Shown: one piece after another, positions 42,127 through 53,117 of the stretch | Position numbering within the stretch: position 1 is the first letter of the stretch | Layout: each line of letters opens with the position of its first letter | From: Silurus meridionalis | Taxonomy: Eukaryota; Chordata; Actinopteri; Siluriformes; Siluridae | Assembly (NCBI RefSeq): GCF_014805685.1 | Contig: NC_060893.1 | Coordinates: forward strand, 1 to 64,000 | Length of the DNA: 64,000 nucleotides | Direction of reading: 5' to 3' | Position numbers and translations under genes: made by a program | Notes under the pieces: model-generated | Seen by the model: the letters and a program-made list of their open reading frames with translations, nothing else | Databases searched by the model: none | Told to the model about the DNA's origin: nothing

Positions 42127-42578
42127 AGAGTCAAGCCAAGAAGCTTTTATTGTCATTTCAACCATATATATCTGTTGCAGTACACAGTGAAATTAAACAA
42201 CGTTCCTCCAGAACCCAGGTACTCCATAAAACAACAGTCACAGAAACAGAAAAACACAGGGCTAAGAACTAGTAGAAAGATCTTTGCCACATAAAGTGCA
42301 TGTGTGCAACTAGTGCAAACAGTGCAAAAAGACAACACAGGACAGTGCAGGACATTACACAAAACAAGAAAATGCTCTGCCAGTAAACCTGTCGTAACAG
42401 AATAAGGTGCACAGTAGCAGAAAAAACGGAAAAATGTAAACAGAATATTGTGCAATTAAACAAATATATTAGCAATCCTGGAAGATGTGCAAACAGCATG
42501 TAATGATTTAGTGTGAGTGGTACTGAGTCATGGGTGTGCGAAGTGTATGATGTGTGTTGAGTACAGATCAGTCACACA

Positions 42579-42643
<65 letters not shown>

Positions 42644-42712
42644 TAAACACGCAGATCGTCGCCGGGAGTCTTACCGCACAGACCTGCATTTCTGTCGGTA
42701 GAAACAAAAAAA
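42127..42712 (-). mobile_element. Internally deleted derivative of the 47.9-51.4 kb LINE family
   Basis: On the minus strand the fragment starts with a piece of the endonuclease ORF (GACAGAAATGCAGGTCTGTG, then CGGTAAGACTC, matching 48360-48390). It jumps directly into the (AC)n tract and 3' UTR of the same family (matching about 50793-51420), and ends CTTGGCTTGACTCTTG at 42127. About 2.4 kb of ORF is missing between the two parts. It contains a (GT)n microsatellite at 42582-42637. It cuts the L2 at 42126. Confidence 0.78.
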
Positions 42713-42739
42713 AATAATACAATTGAACTGTAATCCGGC

Positions 42740-43788
42740 ATACAGAGACAAATGTTCTCATGCCCCACCACATTTCCAATCACTAACATACACACCAACT
42801 CACCCACACTGACCTGGGGACAAAACATTTTTTCATTCAGACGAGTCACTCTCTCCCGAGCTTTCTCCTCTGAATACTCCCTAGCCTTCTCATGGGCAAA
42901 TCTCAGTCTCTCTTGATGAACAGACAACCAGTCATGCTTCCCCTCAATGACCTCCTCACTACCCAACAATGCATCAATTTGCAGATATGGCTGTACCCCG
43001 AAAAGTAAGTAGTAAGGGGAGAACCCTGTAGTTGAGTGCGGAGTAACGTTATACGCATGGACTAACTCTGGCAAGTACTCAGGCCAACGGCGTTTCTTCT
43101 CGGACGGCAACGTACGTAATAGATTATGAAGTGTGCGGTTGTACCGTTCACATTGAGCATTTACTTGTGGCCGATACGGGGTCGTACAGGTCTTCTTCAC
43201 CCCATAAAGCCTGCACAGCTCTGCGATTACCTCACTCTCAATTGTTCTACCCTGATCGGAGTGCAACCTCTCAGGAACACCGTACTTCATGAACCACTCT
43301 CGTAGCAAGATTTTTGCTGTGGTATCGGCCTTTTGGTCTTTTGTAGGAAATGCTTGTGTGAACTTTGTGAAAACATCGGTAACAACCAAAACATTTTCAC
43401 GGCCATCCGAAGCTGGCTCTAGAAGCGTAAAGTCTACTGCGATCACTTCCACTGGTCTGGAAGCCAGAAATGCTCTCATTGGGGCACGGACTTTGGGCTG
43501 AGGCATCTTGGTCAGAATACAACGCTGGCACTTCTTTATTCATTCCTCGACATCCTCATGCATTCCAGACCAAAAACACCTCTGTTTCAACAACCCCAGT
43601 GTCCTTTCAATGCCCTGGTGCCCCAAATCATCATGCACACTCTGCAACACTCGTTCCTTCAAACAACTTGGCAACAACAGTTGCCAACAGCCTTTTTCAT
43701 TTGGGTTGTGTACAACTCGATATAACAACCCATTCCTCTCTCTTATAAGGCTCCACTGCTTCAGGAGACACTTCATTGGCCTGGACAA
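42740..43788 (-). pseudogene. Gypsy integrase
   Basis: Zinc-binding domain in 43540-43788: NGLLYRVVHNPNEKGCWQLL, then VHDDLGHQGIERTLGLLK (the two His), with the two Cys (KKCQRC) after an in-frame TGA near 43540 where a Trp is expected. The catalytic core in 42740-43506 has VIAVDFTLLEP (D1), RLHSDQGRTIESEVIAEL (D2) and NAQCERYNRTLHNLLRTLP (E), then TGFSPYYLLFGVQPYL. It ends CPQVSVGELV and runs out at about 42800. The enzyme inserts the cDNA; this copy is interrupted by one stop and a C-terminal truncation. Confidence 0.87.
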
Positions 43789-43993
43789 AGACTTTTTTTC
43801 CAGGTGAACTGGCCTCTTTTCTTTGTCCCAAAACTCTCTGAAACCCTGTATAAACGGGTCATTCTTTTGAAACTCAGCTAGCTGCTCTTTAGTGTAACCC
43901 GGAAGAGTATGAGTGTTCCCTTGGAGGCTGGTGACAGCCTCTTTACCGGCCTCTAATGCACGGATCTGCCTTAACCTGCCGCACTCTAGCCAT

Positions 43994-44605
43994 TTAAAAA
44001 AAAAAAAAAAAAGCTGTCCCTCGACTAATTAAACTACAGATTGCTACACCCTGATCCCAATCAGCATCAGGGTCAGGGCCAGGCTCCCCTGCAAACTCCT
44101 GCCTAGAAAGAGCATCAGCTGCAGCGTTATTCTTTCCTGGCCTGTACTTCACCTCAAAGTTAAACACAGAGAGTTGTGCCACCCATCTCTGCTCGATTGC
44201 TCCTAACTTAGCAGTCTGCAAGTGACATAGCGGATTATTCTCCGTTATCACCTCGAACCACGACCCAAGTAGGTAGCCACGAAACTTTTCGACCACAGCC
44301 CACTTAAGGGCCAGTAGCTCGAGCTTCATGCTGCTGTAATTGCGATCGTTCCGCTCAGCATTGCGTAACCTCCTGCTCGCATATGCAATGACTCTCTTTT
44401 TGTCACCTTGCTTCTGATAAAGGATGGCTCCTAAGCCATTCTGACTAGCATCGGTTTCAAAAATGAAAGGACATGTGAAGTCTGCAAAACCAAGCACAGG
44501 TGCTGTTGTCAGTTCCTTCTTCAAATTATTAAATGCCTGCTCACACTCATTAGACCACAGAGTACTAAAGTAGCGACTGCCCTTTGCATACCTGCCCTCA
44601 CGCAA
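43994..44605 (-). pseudogene. Gypsy RNase H
   Basis: It reads FSTLWSNECEQAFNNLKKEL, then PFIFETDASQNGLGAILYQK (first Asp), SSMKLELLALKWAVVEKF (Glu) and KNNAAADALSRQEF (the C-terminal ADALSR block). A pure A17 tract at 43996-44012 (poly-T on the coding strand, read as Phe) separates it from the integrase linker; it may be a replication-slippage expansion. It degrades the RNA strand of the hybrid during reverse transcription. Confidence 0.85.
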
Positions 44606-44609
44606 GCAT

Positions 44610-45731
44610 TTACCAAGTCATGTAAAGGTCCAGCTATTCTCGAGAAGCCTTCAATAAACTTTCGATAATAGCTGCAAAACCTGAGAAATGATCTTGGCTC
44701 TTTTACAGTTTCTGGGGGCTTCCAGTTACTGACTGCAGCAACCTAGTCTGGGTCAGGAGAAATCCCCTGCGCTGACACCTGGTGACCAAGGAAACGTACA
44801 GAGTCTTGGAGGAAATGGCACTTTGTCAACTTGACCTTTAAACCGGTTTCCAACAACCGCTTCAGTACCACCTCTAACCTCTCCAGGTGTTCCTCAATCG
44901 TCTGTGAAAACAGCAAGATGTCATCTAAGTACGATCAACACCTGAAAAATTAGATCGCTTATAACTGCCTGCATAAGCCGTTGAAAGGTTGAAGGCCCAT
45001 TGCAGACTCCAAACGGCATCCTCCGGTATTCAAATAAACCAAAGGGCGTGGTAAATGCCGTCTTAGCCCTATCTCTGTCACTCACAGCAATCTGGTGGTA
45101 CCCTGACGCCAAGTCCACAGTAGAGAAAACTGAGCTCCCTGAGGGCATCAAAGCTCTCGTCAATTCTGGGTAATGGAAATGCGTCACGCCTTGTCTTGGC
45201 GTTGAGCTTCCGGTAATCTACACATAACCTTAGCGAACCATCAGTTTTGCGCACCAGCACCACAGGAGAGGCGTAAGCACTCATGCTCTCTTGAATGACA
45301 CCACTTTTCAACAGTCTAGTAATGTGCTCTCTAACCTCCTGATACTGATTTGGTGGAATTCGTCGGTAAGGCTGATTTACCGGCACATCATCAGTAAGAT
45401 GTATCTCATGTTGAACTTTATCTGTATAACCCAACTCATCATCCTCCATGGCAAATACACTTAAATACTTGTTTAGCACAGCTTTCAAGCGGACCTGTTG
45501 TTCAGGTGTGCCACCCAGGTCAACATGATCCAAGATTGACTGAGCTGGGTGCTTCAAATCCTCACCTACACCTACAGTTACCTGTTCTGTGTCTGCAGAG
45601 ATTCGCTGAAACCTCACTTCACAGAACGAACCGACGCTGTAACGATCTACCGGGGACAACATACCCAGCCGGGCTCTAGGTTGAAGCCAAAGATCTTCCT
45701 GAGACAGGTTAAGTATTCTTACTGGACACAC
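44610..45731 (-). pseudogene. Gypsy reverse transcriptase
   Basis: It begins after the protease with an RT N-terminus: HEIHLTDDVPVNQPYRRIPP, ITRLLKSGVIQESMSAYASP, VVLVRKTDGSLRLCVDYR, then TVDLASGYHQIAVSDRDR (motif A, second frame 44921-45187) and FGLFEYRRMPFGVCNGPSTF (motif B). YLDD lies at about 44912-44926 in a third frame. The frames are offset around 45130 and 44925. The thumb/connection part (44610-44910) is present but broken by stops. Confidence 0.87.
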
Positions 45732-46480
45732 TGGTACTTACCCACAGTCCGAGCAAAAGATACTTGTTCAACTAACTCTACTGACTGTGCTTGCTGAAAG
45801 GCCACCCTCCAGTTGGAATCAAGGCTACACACCAACATGGTATCGAATTCAGCATGAACAATTTGTCGGCACTTACTAATGATATTCATTCCAATAAGCA
45901 CAGGCACGGAGGCTGGACAAGGATTTCCTTTGATGATCAAAAACCCACATTCAGGCAGGACCATCCCCATAACCTCCACATCCAGCTCCATGTAACCCAA
46001 ATAGGGGATTTCTAAACCATTGGCTGCAGTGATCTTTAGCCAATTTGAGGTAGCCAACACATCACTCTCATCCCCAAACGAATGCTCACGGAAGAACCCC
46101 TCAGTAATAGTGCTAACCTGACTTCCAGTGTATAACAGGCATGACACTGGCACACCCTTGATCATCAAATCCACCATAGGGCATGTCCCCACCGCCCGTT
46201 CAAGAAACCTGTCCTTACAAGTTCCCTTGGGCGTCGGACCAGAACTTTTCCCTATTGCAGCCCGACTCTGCGCGACAGAGGGGTCTTGTTTTTCTTGCTC
46301 TTCAGTAGTACTGGTAGCACTCTTAGGTCTCCCACCCCGTCTCCCAGTGCAACGTCTAGCAATATGCCCAACCCCATTGCATCTGAAACAGATAGGTTCA
46401 CCCTCCTCAGTAAACCTGGGAGAAGACTTTAACTGAGGTACTACATTCTGAGAAACAGACACTGACCGTTGCGCAGTCAA
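45719..46480 (-). pseudogene. Gypsy nucleocapsid zinc knuckle and protease
   Basis: The open frame runs through a CCHC knuckle CFRCNGVGHIARRC (about 46350-46392), a basic linker, and an aspartic protease: CLLYTGSQVSTI followed by ITAANGLEIPYLGYMELD and PVLIGMNII. The protease active-site triplet is normally DTG; here it reads YTG (46125-46133), so the catalytic Asp is lost through a single-base change. The frame overlaps gag by a few bases. Confidence 0.82.
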
Positions 46481-47364
46481 CTCCTTGACTGCATAGTGAG
46501 CTCGGAAATAGTCTGGTCTTGCTCACTTATTCGCTTCTCTTGCCGGGTAATCACCTGCAAAATATCCTTTAATACAGCAGAGGTTTGATTGGCAGATGCA
46601 GCAGAATCCCCCTTTTTTTCCTGCAACAATTCTAAATGAACGGGTCGACTAGTAGCCACTCTGGTTGGTCTGCTCTCTTCCATAGACCAAAGATTGGCCT
46701 CATTTCGAATCTCAAGCAGGGTCAAACGGGGTCTTTCTCTGATTAGTTTACGCAGCTCCCGCCTCAAAGCAGTATCTCGCACACCCTCCACAAATTGATC
46801 ACGCAAAACCTGTTCATTAGCCAAGCCACCTGGCAACTGCTTCGCGGCAGAACTTAAAAGGCGAGACAGAGCATGAGAAAAACTGCGAAGATCTTCACCG
46901 TCCAATTGTTTGCGGTTATAAAACATTTGCAATAATTGAGTCCCACTACGTCGCTCCCCAAATGCCTCTTGCAGAAAAATTAACAAATCCTCAACCTGTC
47001 TAGACTGGTTTCCAACACATAAGCGCACCTCTTCCAGTGCGGGCCCCCTCAAAAGTGAGATAATAAAATCCAATTGTTCTTCCTGTGTCTGGTTTCTAGC
47101 ACGTAAAACCCTTTCCACCTCCTCAACAAACTCTTCTACAGAGTGGCCATCTTTGTTATACTCCCCACTAAAAGGCTGAACCTGACGTTCGCGAGGAACA
47201 TAAATGTAAGAAAGAGTTGGGTTTCCCTCCCCAACGGCCCTATTGGCCAAAGTATTGTCTCTCCAATCTGTTAATTCTTGAATTTGACCTCTCAGTTGCT
47301 CTATGACATTACCGCCAACAGCCCCATCAGCCCCATCGGTAGGGATTTCATCAGAATCTGACAT
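46477..47364 (-). CDS. Gypsy Gag (capsid)
   Basis: A 295-codon open frame starting at the ATG at 47364 (MSDSDEIPTDGADG). It has a coiled-coil-like start (VIEQLRGQIQELTDWRD), then RERQVQPFSGEYNKDGHSVE and EFVEEVERVLRARNQTQEE of the gypsy Gag family, LLQMFYNRKQLDGEDLRSFS and VLRDQFVEGVRDTALRREL. The fold is that of Ty3/gypsy capsids, related to the domesticated PNMA/Arc group. No stops interrupt it, unlike pol. It ends in SELTMQSRS just before the nucleocapsid frame, which overlaps it by 4 bp. Confidence 0.82.
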   Translation of the reverse strand: MSDSDEIPTDGADGAVGGNVIEQLRGQIQELTDWRDNTLANRAVGEGNPTLSYIYVPRERQVQPFSGEYNKDGHSVEEFVEEVERVLRARNQTQEEQLDFIISLLRGPALEEVRLCVGNQSRQVEDLLIFLQEAFGERRSGTQLLQMFYNRKQLDGEDLRSFSHALSRLLSSAAKQLPGGLANEQVLRDQFVEGVRDTALRRELRKLIRERPRLTLLEIRNEANLWSMEESRPTRVATSRPVHLELLQEKKGDSAASANQTSAVLKDILQVITRQEKRISEQDQTISELTMQSRS

Positions 47365-47734
47365 TTTTACACCAGTGGTTCAAATAGCATTAACTCACAA
47401 TTAGTTCAATTCAGTACGGTTCAGAATAATTGTCCTTAGGGCAAAACCCATCCAACCTTTTTAATCCTCTTCAGTACCTTCAACACACCCTCGCGTTGAT
47501 GCACAGTTCCTGGGTGTGGAGGAGAAATCCTGAAAGCTAATATGTCGACAGAAGGAAGCGCTTCAATAAGGACCAGTCTCTTCTGCCGAATTCCTGCTTA
47601 GTCCCACGATGACCACCTCGACGGAGATCCTCCACACTGCGGACGTTCTCCACCTCTGCAAAAATATTCACCACTGAAGTATTTGTCTACCCCCACTATG
47701 CCGCTCGTCATAAATGAGTCCGATTGAATAAACG

Positions 47735-47752
47735 ACCCCACTCCTGGTACCA
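47735..47752 (-). promoter_or_regulatory. Primer binding site, tRNA-Leu(UAA) type
   Basis: On the minus strand TGGTACCAGGAGTGGGGT is complementary over 18 bases to the 3' end of vertebrate tRNA-Leu(UAA) as I remember it. It lies three bases after the LTR end. Confidence 0.75.
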
Positions 47753-47755
47753 AAA

Positions 47756-47916
47756 TGTGTGGGCTAGGGATTTTTAGTATACCACCAGGACCACATTTAA
47801 CGGGTGTAACTTTTTAAAGTTTATTCAATGTCTAATTTTCCACTGTATGTGCACAGATACAGGACAGGACCCAAAATGGTGCTAACGTTATTCTGTAGCC
47901 CGCCCTACAAAACACA
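47756..47916 (-). repeat. Gypsy 5' LTR, 161 bp
   Basis: On the minus strand it begins TGTGTTTTGTAGGGC and ends TAGCCCACACA, giving TGTG/CACA ends. An AATAAA is present on the minus strand (47820-47825). Its outer end touches the LINE that begins at 47917, so a longer LTR cut by the LINE is possible, but the TG start at 47916 favours a complete short LTR. Confidence 0.7.
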
Positions 47917-49524
47917 TGGACATCGGAGCAACCGGTGTCCCTGTGTACAACCGCAAAACATTGAAAGAACTCAGAAACAACCCAAACAACACCATAAATG
48001 ACGACCTGCGGCAGAAGCTACGCGACCTCGGCGTGCTCGAGAACCAGGCCTCCAGACCTCGGCATCGCCTGCGGAGGACGGACGGAGGAGGGGGAATCGG
48101 AAGCGTTGCGCAAGGAAGCAGAAACGCGGAAAGCGGCGGGTGCTAATGCTAGGCTAAAAGCTAACCCTAGCCGGCCCGCTCTACCATCACTACTGCTGGC
48201 AAATGTCTGCTCCTGGACAATAAATTAGACTACATCAGACTCCAACAAGCTACTCGGCGTGAGTACAGACACTGCTGCGTTTTGTGTTTACTGAGACGTG
48301 GCTGAGCGACAGAGTTCGGACGCCGCCATCCAGCTGGACGGGCTAGCCGCGTTCGTGCCGACAGAAATGCAGCTCTGTGCGGTAAGACTCGGCGGCGGTC
48401 TGTGTGTTTACATCAACACGGAATGGTGTAAGAACTCTGTGCTTGTTTCTACCTACTGCTCATCGCTGCTGGAGTTTATTGTTGTGAGATGTAGACCTTT
48501 TTATTTACCCCGGGAATTCACCACCGCTATTGTGCTCGGAGTGTACATACCACCTAGCGCTAATGCTAAGGAAGCGCTCAGTGTGCTCTACGGGACCATT
48601 AGCGAACTTCAGAACACACACCCTGACGGACTGTTTATAGTCGCCGGAGATTTTAATCATGCAAATCTCAGGACTGTGCTTCCCAAATTCTATCAGAATG
48701 TGGACTTTGCAACCAGAGGAGAAAACACGCTGGATGTTGTTTACACAAACATCCGGGGCGCATACCGGGCGAAGCCCCGCCCCCACCTCGGGTACTCAGA
48801 CCACATCTCTGTTATGCTGATCCCAGCATACAGACCACTCAGCAGGCGTTCAAGACCAGCTCAAAAACAAGTGAGAACCTGGCCAGCAGGATCCATGTCT
48901 GCTCTCCAGGACTGTTTTGAATGCACTGACTGGGACATGTTCAGGGAAGCTGCAACCAATGGCGATTTCATCAACTTGGAGGAGTACACGTCAACAGTGA
49001 CCAGTTACATCGGCAAGTGCATTGACGACGTGACTACCTCCAGGACCATCACTATACGCTCCAACCAGAAGCCATGGATGACCGCCAAGGTTCGTGCGCT
49101 GCTAAAAACAAGAGACTCTGCCTTCAGAGCAGGGGACAAGACGGCCTTAAAAACAGCAAGGGCCAAACTGTCCCGTGCTATCAGAGAGGTGAAGCGCACA
49201 CGCCAAGAGAATCCATGGCCACTTCCAGGACAGCGGAGACACCGGCGCATGTGGCAGGGCATCCAGGCGATCACGAATTACAAGACCACATCACCTGCTT
49301 GTGACCGTGACGCCTCCCTTCCAGATGCGCTGAACGACTTCTACGCCCAGTTCGAGGTGCAGAACAACGTGGTGGCGAGGAAGACAATCCCTCCTCCCAG
49401 TGACCAGGTGCTCTGTCTAACCACAGCTGAAGTGAGGAAAACTCTATGCAGAGTTAACCCACGGAAGTCTGCTGGACCAGACAACATTCCTGGCAGAGTG
49501 CTCAGGAATGTGCAGAACAACTAG
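47917..49524 (+). pseudogene. LINE endonuclease and RT N-terminal region
   Basis: The first piece (47916-48230) is basic and Arg-rich and ends [13 protein letters not shown], the usual entry to the endonuclease, then shifts frame. The main frame 48298-49524 has [54 protein letters not shown] (catalytic GDFN), [12 protein letters not shown] and [18 protein letters not shown] (SDH). After a linker come [19 protein letters not shown] and the RT start. It stops at TAG 49522 inside what should continue as the RT fingers. Confidence 0.82.
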
Positions 49525-50754
49525 CAGATGTCTTCACTGACATCTTCAACATCTCCTGAGCAGCGCCACTGTTCCTTCGTGCCTCAAGATGACGACCATC
49601 ATTCCTGTGCCGAAGAAGTCTTCTGTGTCCTGCCTCAATGACTATCGTCCGTTGCACTCACACCCATCATGATGAAGTGCTTGAGAGGCTTGTCATGAGG
49701 CACATAAAGACCCAGCTCCCACCCGCACTGGACCCCATGCAGTTTGCGTATCGTCCAAACCGCTCCACGGACGATGCCATCTCCACAACCCTCCATCTGG
49801 CCCTCACCCATCTGGATAACAAGGACTCTTATGTAAGGATGCTGTTCATAGACTTCAGTTCAGCATTCAACACAATCATTCCCCAGCACCTGATCGAGAA
49901 GCTGAGCCTACTGGGCCTGAACACCTCTCTGCAACTGGATCCTGGACTTCCTGACCGAGAGACCTCAGTCAGTCCGGATCGGGAACAGCATCTCCAGCAC
50001 CACCACACTGAGCACTGGGGCCCCTCAGGGCTGTGTGCTCAGTCCACTGCTGTTCACTCTGCTGACTCACGACTGTGCTCCAATGCACAGCTCGAATCAT
50101 ATCAAGTTTGCTGATGACACGACCGTGGTGGGTCTAATCAGCAAGAACGACGAGTCAGCATACAGAGAGGAGGTGCAACGGCTAACAGCCTGGTGTGGAG
50201 CCAACAACCTGTCTCTGAACGTGGACAAAACCAAAGAGATGGTTGTTGACTTCAGAAGAGCACGGAGTGACCATTCTCCACTGATCATCGATGGATCTTC
50301 AGTGGAGATCGTCAAGAGCACCAAATTCCTTGGTGTTCATCTGGCGGATAACCTCACCTGGTCACTTAACACCAGCTCCATCACCAAGAAAGCCCAGCAG
50401 CGTCTCTACTTCCTGAGAAGGCTGAGGAAAGCCCATCTCCCTCCCCCCATCCTGACCATGTTCTATAGAGGGACCATCGAGAGCATCGTGAGCAGCTGCA
50501 TCACTGCCTGGTTTGGGAATTGCACCGTCTCGGATCGCAAGACCCTACAGAGGATAGTGAGGACAGCTGAGAAGATCATCGAGTCTCTCCCTCTATCATG
50601 GACATTTACACCACACACTGCATCCGCAAAGCAAACAGCATTGTGGACGACCACACACACCCGTCACACACATACTTCACCCTCCTACCATCAGGAAAAC
50701 GGTTCCGAAGCATTCGGGCCGCAACAACAAGACTGTGTAACAGTTTTTCCATAA
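49525..50754 (+). pseudogene. LINE reverse transcriptase and C-terminus
   Basis: Frames 49638-50114 and 50035-50754. Blocks: [40 protein letters not shown] (motif A), the [20 protein letters not shown] motif-B region (split across frames near 50020-50070) and [19 protein letters not shown] (motif C, about 50100-50125). The C-terminus has [39 protein letters not shown] and [20 protein letters not shown]. Confidence 0.85.
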
Positions 50755-50788
50755 GCCGTCAGGCTCCTGAACAAACATCTGGACTGAA

Positions 50789-50849
<61 letters not shown>

Positions 50850-51424
50850 ACACACAATTGTGTGACTGATCTGCACAACCGGACTCAACACACATACACT
50901 TCACACCCAGGTCTCAGCACCATTCACACCTCTCATTATAGCATAATGTTTACATGCCGTTTGTTGCTGATCTCCGGGACTTGCTCTATTTGCACATTAT
51001 TCTGTGAATCCATTGGTCACTGTTCACTTTATCTTGACTGCTGCTACCATATTTTTTTTACACTATTATAGGATTGCAAAATTCTGTTTATAATTGTTTA
51101 CATTTCTGCTACTGTGCACCTTATCCTGTCACGACAGGTTTTTACTGGCGGAGCTACTGCTGCTTTTATTTTTATATTTTGTGTATTTTTGTATTGTCCT
51201 GCACTGTCCTGTGTTGTCTTTGCACTGTTTGCACCAGTTGCACACATGCACTTTATGTGGCGAGGATCTTAGTTCCTGGCCCTGTGTTCTTCTGTACTGT
51301 GACTGTTGCTTTATGTTGTTTTATGTAGCACCTGGGTTCAGGAGAAACATTGTTTCATTTCACTGTATACTGCATCAGCTATATATGGTTGAAATGACAA
51401 TAAAAGCTTCTTGACTCTTGATTT

Positions 51425-52130
51425 ACATTTGTTCTAAATAAAAAAAACACAAAAACACAAGGATCAAAACAAAAAATGAAAACACAGAAATATAAAGATT
51501 ACTGGGGCAGAAAAATGCACATATACTTCAGAACAATAACCCTTAATACCCAAAATACGGCAGTGGGAATACTCTACAAAAAATAAACAAAATAACATGA
51601 GTATAAAATATTACCCACTAAATGCAACTAGAAGGTAGGAAAAGAATATCACTTACAGGTTGATGAGCTTCCAGACAACCATCCACACTCACTTCACAAA
51701 AGTTGCAATTCCCAACATTATGTTGTACACTGTGCAAACAGTTAAATACATTTCAAAATCACATGAACTAACCAACAAGATTTAGTGCATATTTTGGATA
51801 ACATCCTAAATTAGTGGCCTACACCGCATGGTGACTTAAGATGGAAATAAACATTGCACAAAATGAAATGAAACAACTATTTTAAATGAAACTATAAAAT
51901 GCACATCTCCCTTTAGTATTTTAAAGAATGTTGTCAAGAAACATCACATTTACCTTAGGATTGCATTTTAAACATTGCAACTTTCCCGAGAGTGCATCTC
52001 TCTCGCTCTGCTTGCTGAGCACGTGTCAGAAAAAGTTTATTTACAAGAGTGCATGTGCACTTCCTAATCGGCACCACACACACATACACACACCCACATA
52101 CTGCCCCTATCGCCAGCTTTAGGAATTACA
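51425..52130. other. No gene recognised
   Basis: AT-rich sequence; no domain, repeat family or RNA gene identified. An 'acACACATACACACACCCAC' microsatellite-like stretch lies at about 52076-52096. Confidence 0.45.
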
Positions 52131-52920
52131 GGTGTATACATGCAAAAGAACTTAAATGCCATTTTCCACCCGGTTACATAAACATGTTATACGCTTCCAT
52201 TGCTATGCTGATGATACACAGCTGTATATTTCAGCAAAGCCAGATGAGAGAGATCAGCTTAACAATGTTGAAGTATGTAAATGAGATTAGACCGTGGATG
52301 CTTAATAACTTCCTTCTGCTCAACTCAGATAAGACAGAAGTACTTTTACTAGGACAACATGATCTCCTTCTTTCACCTTAGAAATATTGCTAAAATTAGA
52401 AATATGATGTTACAGGATGCAGTACATGCTTTTGTAACATCTAGATTAGACTACTGTAATGATTAACTGTCTGGGTCTCCTCACTAGATCTAGAAAATAT
52501 GACCACATCACTCCTGTTTTAATCATCTACACTGCTCCCCATTACATTGATTTATAAAATACTACTACTGACGTTTAAAGCACTTAACGCTCTCACGCCA
52601 CAGTATCTGAGTGAACTTCTGTACCAGTATGATCCTCCACGCCTACTTAGATTAAAAAATGCAGGCTATCTGTTGGTACCTCAAATAATATAGACTACAG
52701 CAGGGGGCAGATCTTTTCCTTACAAACCCCACAGTTATGGAACAGCCTTCCAACCAGTGTTCGGGACTCAGACACAGTCTCAGTGTTCAAGTCGAGGCTG
52801 AACACATTTAGGGTGTTTTCACACCTAGTTCGTTTGAGCCCTCCAAACGCTCTCGGAGCGGTTCAGTGTGTATATGTGAACAAACCAAGTGATCTCAGAC
52901 ACCTTAAAAGGACCCAGAAG

Positions 52921-52966
52921 CGAACCGTACTCAGACCACCTCCGGAGGTGGTCTGAGTACGGTTCG
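52921..52966. repeat. Perfect 46-bp palindrome
   Basis: Two 23-bp halves with no spacer (left half begins CGAACCGTACTCAGACC) are exact reverse complements. It can extrude as a cruciform or fold as an RNA hairpin. It lies 110 bp inside the left end of the Harbinger-like element. Confidence 0.97.
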
Positions 52967-53117
52967 TTTGTGGGTCCGTTTGTGGTTCGATTTGTTTGTG
53001 ACATGTGAAAGCAATGTGGTCCCGGTCCACTTTGCATTTCGTTTCGCCAAATGTCCCTGGAGGCTTGCCATACCTGCAGCCGTGTTCCGTCACTGCTGAA
53101 ACACAAAACTTTTTGAC

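Larger units (their letters stand above)
42740..47916 (-). mobile_element. Ty3/gypsy LTR retrotransposon (antisense), 3' part lost
   Basis: Minus-strand order: 5' LTR (47756-47916), primer site (47735-47752), gag, protease, RT, RNase H, integrase, ending inside the integrase C-terminus at about 42800. No 3' LTR is seen; the next sequence is the LINE derivative at 42712. The order RT-RNaseH-integrase is that of Ty3/gypsy (Metaviridae). Several frameshifts and stops make it defective. Confidence 0.88.
47917..51424 (+). mobile_element. APE-type LINE (CR1/I-like, clade unresolved), near full length
   Basis: It contains an N-terminal coding piece, an endonuclease-RT ORF, a 3' UTR with an (AC)n tract (50797-50848) and a 3' end AATAAAAGCTTCTTGACTCTTG at about 51400-51420. 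The same 3' end and UTR occur in the deletion derivative at 42127-42712. This family is very common in fish and is often mis-annotated as a jockey-like RNA-directed DNA polymerase. Frameshifts near 48220, 49520, 49960 and 50090 break the ORF. Confidence 0.83.

Noticed and set aside
42568..42717. Coding continuation of the gypsy integrase through the GT repeat
   Set aside because: The frame runs by chance from integrase into the inserted LINE derivative and its microsatellite; the LINE match explains the sequence better.
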